DNA from: Solen grandis
Taxonomy: Eukaryota; Mollusca; Bivalvia; Adapedonta; Solenidae
Assembly (NCBI GenBank): GCA_021229015.1
Contig: CM037788.1
Coordinates: 38,154,024 to 38,218,023, forward strand
DNA: 64,000 nt
Reading direction: 5' to 3'
Part shown: piece after piece, positions 62,110 to 64,000 of the stretch
Position numbering within the stretch: the first letter of the stretch is position 1
Layout: each line of letters opens with the position of its first letter
The notes under the pieces: model-generated
The model's input: the letters and a program-made list of their open reading frames with translations, nothing else
What the model was told of the DNA's origin: nothing
Database searches by the model: none
Position numbers and translations under genes: made by a program

Positions 62110-63740
62110 TACTTACCCAAATCTTCTCAAATCTCTACCCATATCTCCTCATATCTCTCAAATATCGACCAAAATCTTCTCAAACCTCTACCCAAATACA
62201 GTGTCGTAATTCCATAAATATCAATCATATAAAAGCAACAATACCATATTTAAGTGATTGACAGAAGATTTGGGAAATAATTCCTACAAATAAAGTGAAT
62301 GGAAAGAAGATTTGGGTAGATTTTTGTAAGATTTAGGCAGTACCCGTATCTGCATAACAGCACAGTATCTTTGACATTTGGCAAAATTATATGGAATTTT
62401 ACATACATGCCATATCTCCCGGCGGGAGATTAAATCTCCCGGGATTTCGACTTGTCTCCCGATCTCCCGCCGGGAGGTGAAAATCTCCCGGTCTGACTTA
62501 AATCAAACTGGTTTCCCTTTGAACTCAGTATAATCCATTTTATTACCGAGCTATGATACAGCATTAGGAAGATTACGTAAGAACATGTGTTAGTATCAAT
62601 CCTGACCAGTGTGCTGTACAGCCACAAGCAATGTGTGATCGTCCTTATCCAATCAAATTACATAATTCAGACAGGTAGCAGACTGGACATTCTTATCAGT
62701 TGAAACAATTATCGTCGGGTAATTAGCAGCTATCAAGGCAATACTAAAGCTAGAATGAGTAAGGTTAGGATGGTACACTGTAATAAAGACGTAAATCTTA
62801 TCATGGATAAAAAAGGTCCCGGAGAATAGCTAATCCTTACTTACCGGAAGTGTAAACAATAAATGATAATTAGATCAACTGTTTACCAATCATTTAAATC
62901 TTAACAAAACTCATCATATTGACACATCATAGAAAGTACACCTCAGCTAGCGATAAATTGCAAATGAATTGCAATTTTCACACCGAAAATGACTTGATAA
63001 ACAAGGGATATCGTCTGCTGAGTAATTTACTATAATGAGATGTCATGATCGGAAGAGTTTGGTAACCACTTCATACCACCATACCGTACACGATAAATAT
63101 TTTAAGCTAAATAATATTTTAGCTAAAAGCAATTCAGAAAAAAAAGAATACACAGACGGAAGGTGAAAGTATTATTAAATATGATCTAACTTTTTATCTT
63201 TATTCATCCCCATTAATTAAAACCTTATGATCAGAAATCATTCAATAAATCAAAGATACTGTATCAATTTAAATGTGTTTGATGTAAATGGCATGTTCTC
63301 CAATTTGTTATAAGTTAGTGTTGCATTTAATGTAAAACAGTGCTTGTGGAAAGTTAAGTTTCTATTTGAATTAGATTTATTTATAAATTTCATTTTTTTT
63401 TTTGTAATGTTTTTATGATGAATAAACAGTATATAAACTGTTAATGCAATTAATGAAGGGGTAATCAAATGTGTATTTTTTTAATTTTTTTTTTATTAAG
63501 AACGTCTCTTCGATATATGTCGTAAAATCTCCCTGGCTGGACCCCAAATCTCCCTGTGAAAATTTCAAAATCTCCCTGGGAGACATACTGAAAATATGGC
63601 ATGTATGATTTTATCTTATTTCTCAGTTAATTTCATTTTTTTATACATATTTCTTACGAAAAACAACAATCAATACATTTAGAGTAACTGGAAGGAAGAT
63701 TTGGGTAAGATTTGGGTAGATTTGGGGATTTCGTGCCACC
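62110..63740. mobile_element. Outer element with ACCCAAATCTTC-type ends (host of the MITE)
   Basis: The left end 'CTTACCCAAATCTTCTCAAA' with several ACCCAAATCT/CTCTACCC repeats mirrors the right end 'GAAGATTTGGGTAAGATTTG'. GAAGATTTGGG also appears at about 62267 and 62306. These repeats flank the inner MITE, suggesting nesting. Confidence 0.5.
62402..63607. mobile_element. 1.2-kb MITE with TIRs and 6-bp target duplication
   Basis: The terminal inverted repeats are CATACATGCCATAT (62402-62415) and ATATGGCATGTATG (63594-63607). The flanking direct repeat is ATTTTA (62396-62401 and 63608-63613). Subterminal AATCTCCC/GGGAGATT motifs occur several times at each end, and the left end has a CTCCCGGCGGGAG palindrome. 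No transposase ORF, so non-autonomous. Confidence 0.8.
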
Positions 63741-64000
63741 CCAGTTGTTGACGGATGTGTTGACTTACCGATATATTAGACATTAATAGATAGATATATT
63801 GAATGAAAGCTTAAAATGACACGGGGTAATGAAGTCGTGAAATAATTGTAGATGTTTCAGATCAGATTTTGACTAGACAAACACAACATTTACAAATCTA
63901 CGAATATTTTAAACATATATGCTTTAGAAACTTACATTTTTCTGTTTTCCTTTTATAACCGGAAACGTCAATTTTTTTTTTAGAGTTACGCCCCTTATTT
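63741..64000. other. AT-rich end of window, nothing recognised
   Basis: No gene, repeat family or structured motif was identified. Confidence 0.5.

Overview
The window is eukaryotic nuclear DNA, AT-rich, with spliced genes, microsatellites and dense, nested transposable elements. It most likely comes from a bivalve mollusc. Reasons: two tRNA-type SINE families with the 3' end 'GGGACGTTAAACCCAACAA' or 'GCGACGGTAAACCCAA', a repeat ending 'AGGGCCATCATGGCCCTCTTGTTT', arrays of 'TGACCTTGACCTTTGACC', and a small secreted chitin-binding (CBM14) gene. The species assignment is recalled family knowledge, not a search result. Two 100-N runs (11800-11899, 61900-61999) are assembly gaps.

Layout. 1-3.6 kb: the 3' end of a LINE, a 24-bp minisatellite, SINEs, a Tc1/mariner transposase remnant split by a SINE, and a long-TIR MITE. 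3.97-6.04 kb (+): a complete four-exon gene for a 138-residue secreted protein with two chitin-binding type-2 domains. 6.4-7.6 kb: palindromes and a dispersed repeat. 8.56-11.09 kb (-): the last four exons of a CYP4-like cytochrome P450, in perfect phase, with the 5' half not found. 11.2-16.3 kb: Helitron/Helentron-like repeats, a palindromic MITE and an array of nuclear-receptor-like motifs. 17.0-29.2 kb: two tandem segmental duplicates (A, B), with a third diverged copy (C) at 42.2-44.3 kb. One 120-nt exon is open in A and stopped in B. 29.96-32.24 kb: a 112-bp satellite of about 21 copies. 33.0-40.8 and 53.9-61.8 kb: a second duplicated pair (C1, C2), each carrying the remains of a signal-peptide first exon. 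44.8-53.2 kb: a LINE graveyard with a 5'-inverted copy, a nested second LINE with a Cys-rich finger, and an ORF1 broken by a SINE. 62.1-63.7 kb: a nested MITE with clear TIRs and a 6-bp target duplication.

Only two genes are confident: the chitin-binding protein and the P450. The other coding candidates are single exons whose partners I could not find. Most of the window is duplicated, transposon-rich intergenic DNA. Nothing indicates an operon, CRISPR or prokaryotic system. Splice sites, phases and translations were read by eye; names of transposon families are tentative.
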